Shown here piece after piece: positions 6,606 through 7,919 of a stretch of DNA of 7,919 nucleotides. Numbering within the stretch: position 1 is the stretch's first letter; the number at the start of each line of letters is the position of its first letter. Both the position numbers and the translations under genes were made by a program. The notes beneath the pieces were generated by a model. The model had not been told where the DNA came from. It saw only the letters and a list, made by a program, of their open reading frames with translations, and made no database searches. Source of the stretch: Alphaproteobacteria bacterium (GTDB lineage: Bacteria > Pseudomonadota > Alphaproteobacteria > SMXP01); NCBI GenBank assembly GCA_021774995.1, contig JAJFIM010000353.1:1-7919 (forward strand), written 5' to 3'.

Positions 6606-7871
6606 TTACCAATCATTGGTCGTCGCGTCATCAGAGTTTGACGTTCCGTCACCATAAAGATCTAGGACGTTTATGTCATTGACGACGGCGCCCGCATTTG
6701 AATCCGCGCCAATAACTTCCGTGGTCTCCTCAACGCCAAGGTCTGAGAGCGCCTCCGCATCGCTGCGCAACGCGATGGTTGTCACGGCGTTGCCGTCCAA
6801 TAATTCCAGATCCTGCTGCGCCATGCCGAAACGTAATTGATTGAAGGACCCTATGAAATGCAGCATGACTTCCGCTCCCCGCGTTGACAGAGCGGTCATC
6901 TCGAATTCGCGAATGGTGGGCACGCGTTTCAGGCGCTCCCTGATTTCAAACCACTCCTTTTGATCCGCAAAATGAATTGTGGCCGCCACCAGATCCGACA
7001 CCGCATCAGATCGGATGATTGTTTTGCGTTTCCAGGATTCATTCAAACGCATCAGAACTTGATCAATCCCCAACGTCATTAAGGCGCCGAGGGGCAAAGC
7101 ATCGCGGTTTTCAATAATCAATCCCAATTTCTCAACAGGCAACGTTCTTCCATTCAGCCGGGTCATCTGAATCTGCATTCCCGCCTCCCCTTGCCCGTCT
7201 GAAAGCGCGGCATGGGCCAGCATCACTTCAGAAACGCCATAGCGTTCCGCGAATGGACCCAGGACGCTCCACTCATGCGCCAAAGCATCATCCGCCGTGA
7301 CACTTACGAGGTCCTCTAACGCGCCCAGGGGCAACAAGAATGGCACAAGCTCATTCCCCAAAACGCGCTCCCGCCAGGCCTGCGCCCAGGGGTTATCCGC
7401 CTGCCAAAGGTATGTTCCGTCAGGCGTTTCCAGCACAGTCAGCACAATGGCCGTGCGCGCTTGAGTTTCACTGAAGGGAACAGCCGCCAGGCGCAGCGCT
7501 TCCCGGATCCGGTCCGGCTTAAAACTATACGTTACGTCCGCTAAGTAGCGGGTGGAGCTTGTTTTTTCATTTGCCAACTGCAATCCGGCCACCATGGAAA
7601 CAGCGTCCGTTCCGCTAATTTGCGGTAGAATTCCCCAGTAACTTTGCGGCGTTAATCGGCGAAAAAGCTTTTGCAAAGCTTCCCCCCGGCCTTGAGTCAT
7701 GGCGATATCGCGCGCTTCCGCTGCCGAGGCTCCCGTTGCATCGACAGCCAGGCGATCAATCGTAAAAACGCCTCCCGCCGATTGGGCAAGCGCTTGCTCC
7801 GGCCAACTCAACAGTAGCAGGGCCGCAACCCCTAGAAACTGCGCTATTCCTGCTATTTTCACAGCTTTCAC
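6606..7871 (-). CDS. DUF2066 domain-containing exported protein
   Basis: The function is unknown. The GTG at 7871 gives a 421-residue protein with a clear Sec signal peptide: a KAVK basic start, a hydrophobic stretch ending LLLLS, and a likely cleavage at ALA-Q after residue 29. No cysteine follows, so it is not a lipoprotein; a periplasmic location is inferred. DUF2066 assignment rests on characteristic N-terminal text: FTIDRLAVDATGASAAEARD (36-55), the helix ending LQKLFRRLTP (66-75), YLADVTYSF (109-117), and LWQADNPWAQAW (155-166). The last 52 residues hold about thirteen Asp/Glu and no Lys, Arg or His, and probably form a disordered acidic tail ending in Trp. AAGGGGA at 7878-7884, six bases upstream, supports this start over a GTG at 7901 that would put ten charged residues before the signal peptide. 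It is the first visible gene of the minus-strand cluster. From memory, this family often sits beside purM and hda genes in proteobacteria, which agrees with the hdaA found here. Confidence 0.82.
   Translation of the reverse strand: MKAVKIAGIAQFLGVAALLLLSWPEQALAQSAGGVFTIDRLAVDATGASAAEARDIAMTQGRGEALQKLFRRLTPQSYWGILPQISGTDAVSMVAGLQLANEKTSSTRYLADVTYSFKPDRIREALRLAAVPFSETQARTAIVLTVLETPDGTYLWQADNPWAQAWRERVLGNELVPFLLPLGALEDLVSVTADDALAHEWSVLGPFAERYGVSEVMLAHAALSDGQGEAGMQIQMTRLNGRTLPVEKLGLIIENRDALPLGALMTLGIDQVLMRLNESWKRKTIIRSDAVSDLVAATIHFADQKEWFEIRERLKRVPTIREFEMTALSTRGAEVMLHFIGSFNQLRFGMAQQDLELLDGNAVTTIALRSDAEALSDLGVEETTEVIGADSNAGAVVNDINVLDLYGDGTSNSDDATTNDW
6608..6620. repeat. 13-base palindrome over the DUF2066 stop codon
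   Basis: ACCAAT-C-ATTGGT is a perfect palindrome around one central base. It encodes the last residues of the DUF2066 protein and touches its stop codon. It directly adjoins AGGTTTACCA (6602-6611), a 10-mer that also occurs inverted at 5212-5221 near the ppk promoter. With a one-base centre it cannot fold as a hairpin, so a protein-binding site or chance are the likely readings. Confidence 0.4.
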
Positions 7872-7877
7872 TTGTAT

Positions 7878-7884
7878 TCCCCTT
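7878..7884 (-). promoter_or_regulatory. Ribosome-binding site for the DUF2066 gene
   Basis: AAGGGGA on the minus strand, six bases before the GTG at 7871. It fixes a start that places the signal peptide at the N-terminus. Confidence 0.7.
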
Positions 7885-7901
7885 GTTCTCTCAGCCCGCA
7901 C

Positions 7902-7908
7902 TATATAT
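7902..7908. promoter_or_regulatory. AT-rich TATATAT, possible -10 element
   Basis: TATATAT lies about 30 bases upstream of the DUF2066 start and could be a -10 element on either strand. For the minus strand the -35 would fall beyond the window edge, so it cannot be judged. It is the only promoter-like sequence visible for the minus-strand cluster. Confidence 0.2.
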
Positions 7909-7919
7909 GCGTGAAAATG

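Noticed and set aside
7902..7919. Start of a divergent plus-strand gene at the right edge (ATG at 7917, possibly purM)
   Set aside because: The window ends at the ATG, so nothing can be read; purM would be expected only by analogy with gene order.

Overview
This window is ordinary chromosomal housekeeping DNA from a proteobacterium, most likely an alphaproteobacterium of moderate GC content. The assignment rests on gene order and protein style: a DUF2066 exported protein, a small CDP-alcohol phosphatidyltransferase, the DnaA regulator HdaA, polyphosphate kinase (ppk), exopolyphosphatase (ppx) and RNase D (rnd) side by side is, from memory, an alphaproteobacterial neighbourhood. No transposase, phage gene, CRISPR array, tRNA or rRNA is visible, and every gene looks intact.

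Layout from left to right. Bases 1-152 are a leader with no gene I can support. rnd (153-1310) is the only gene on the plus strand. It converges on ppx with 21 bases between the two stop codons. The other five genes are all on the minus strand and read right to left: DUF2066 protein (7871-6606), CDP-alcohol phosphatidyltransferase (6564-6007), hdaA (5983-5264), ppk (5100-2839) and ppx (2828-1332). Gaps between them are 41, 23, 163 and 10 bases. The 163-base gap before ppk is the only sizeable intergenic region. It holds a perfect TATAAT element inside a widely spaced inverted repeat, so ppk-ppx probably has its own promoter, with or without read-through from hdaA. No stretch over 300 bases lacks a gene.

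How the genes work together. Ppk builds polyphosphate from ATP and Ppx degrades it; the ppx ribosome site overlaps the ppk stop codon, which suggests coupled translation. HdaA, with the sliding clamp, is expected to inactivate DnaA-ATP after replication starts. The phosphatidyltransferase acts in membrane phospholipid synthesis. The DUF2066 protein carries a signal peptide and has no known function. RNase D trims RNA 3' ends.

I corrected several starts using ribosome-binding sites or family alignment. Three of the six genes appear to start with TTG or GTG. I did not find a clearly new biological system. The observations most worth checking are the inverted repeat around the ppk promoter, an eight-G tract at the start of hdaA, and a palindrome and repeated 10-mer at the DUF2066/phosphatidyltransferase junction.
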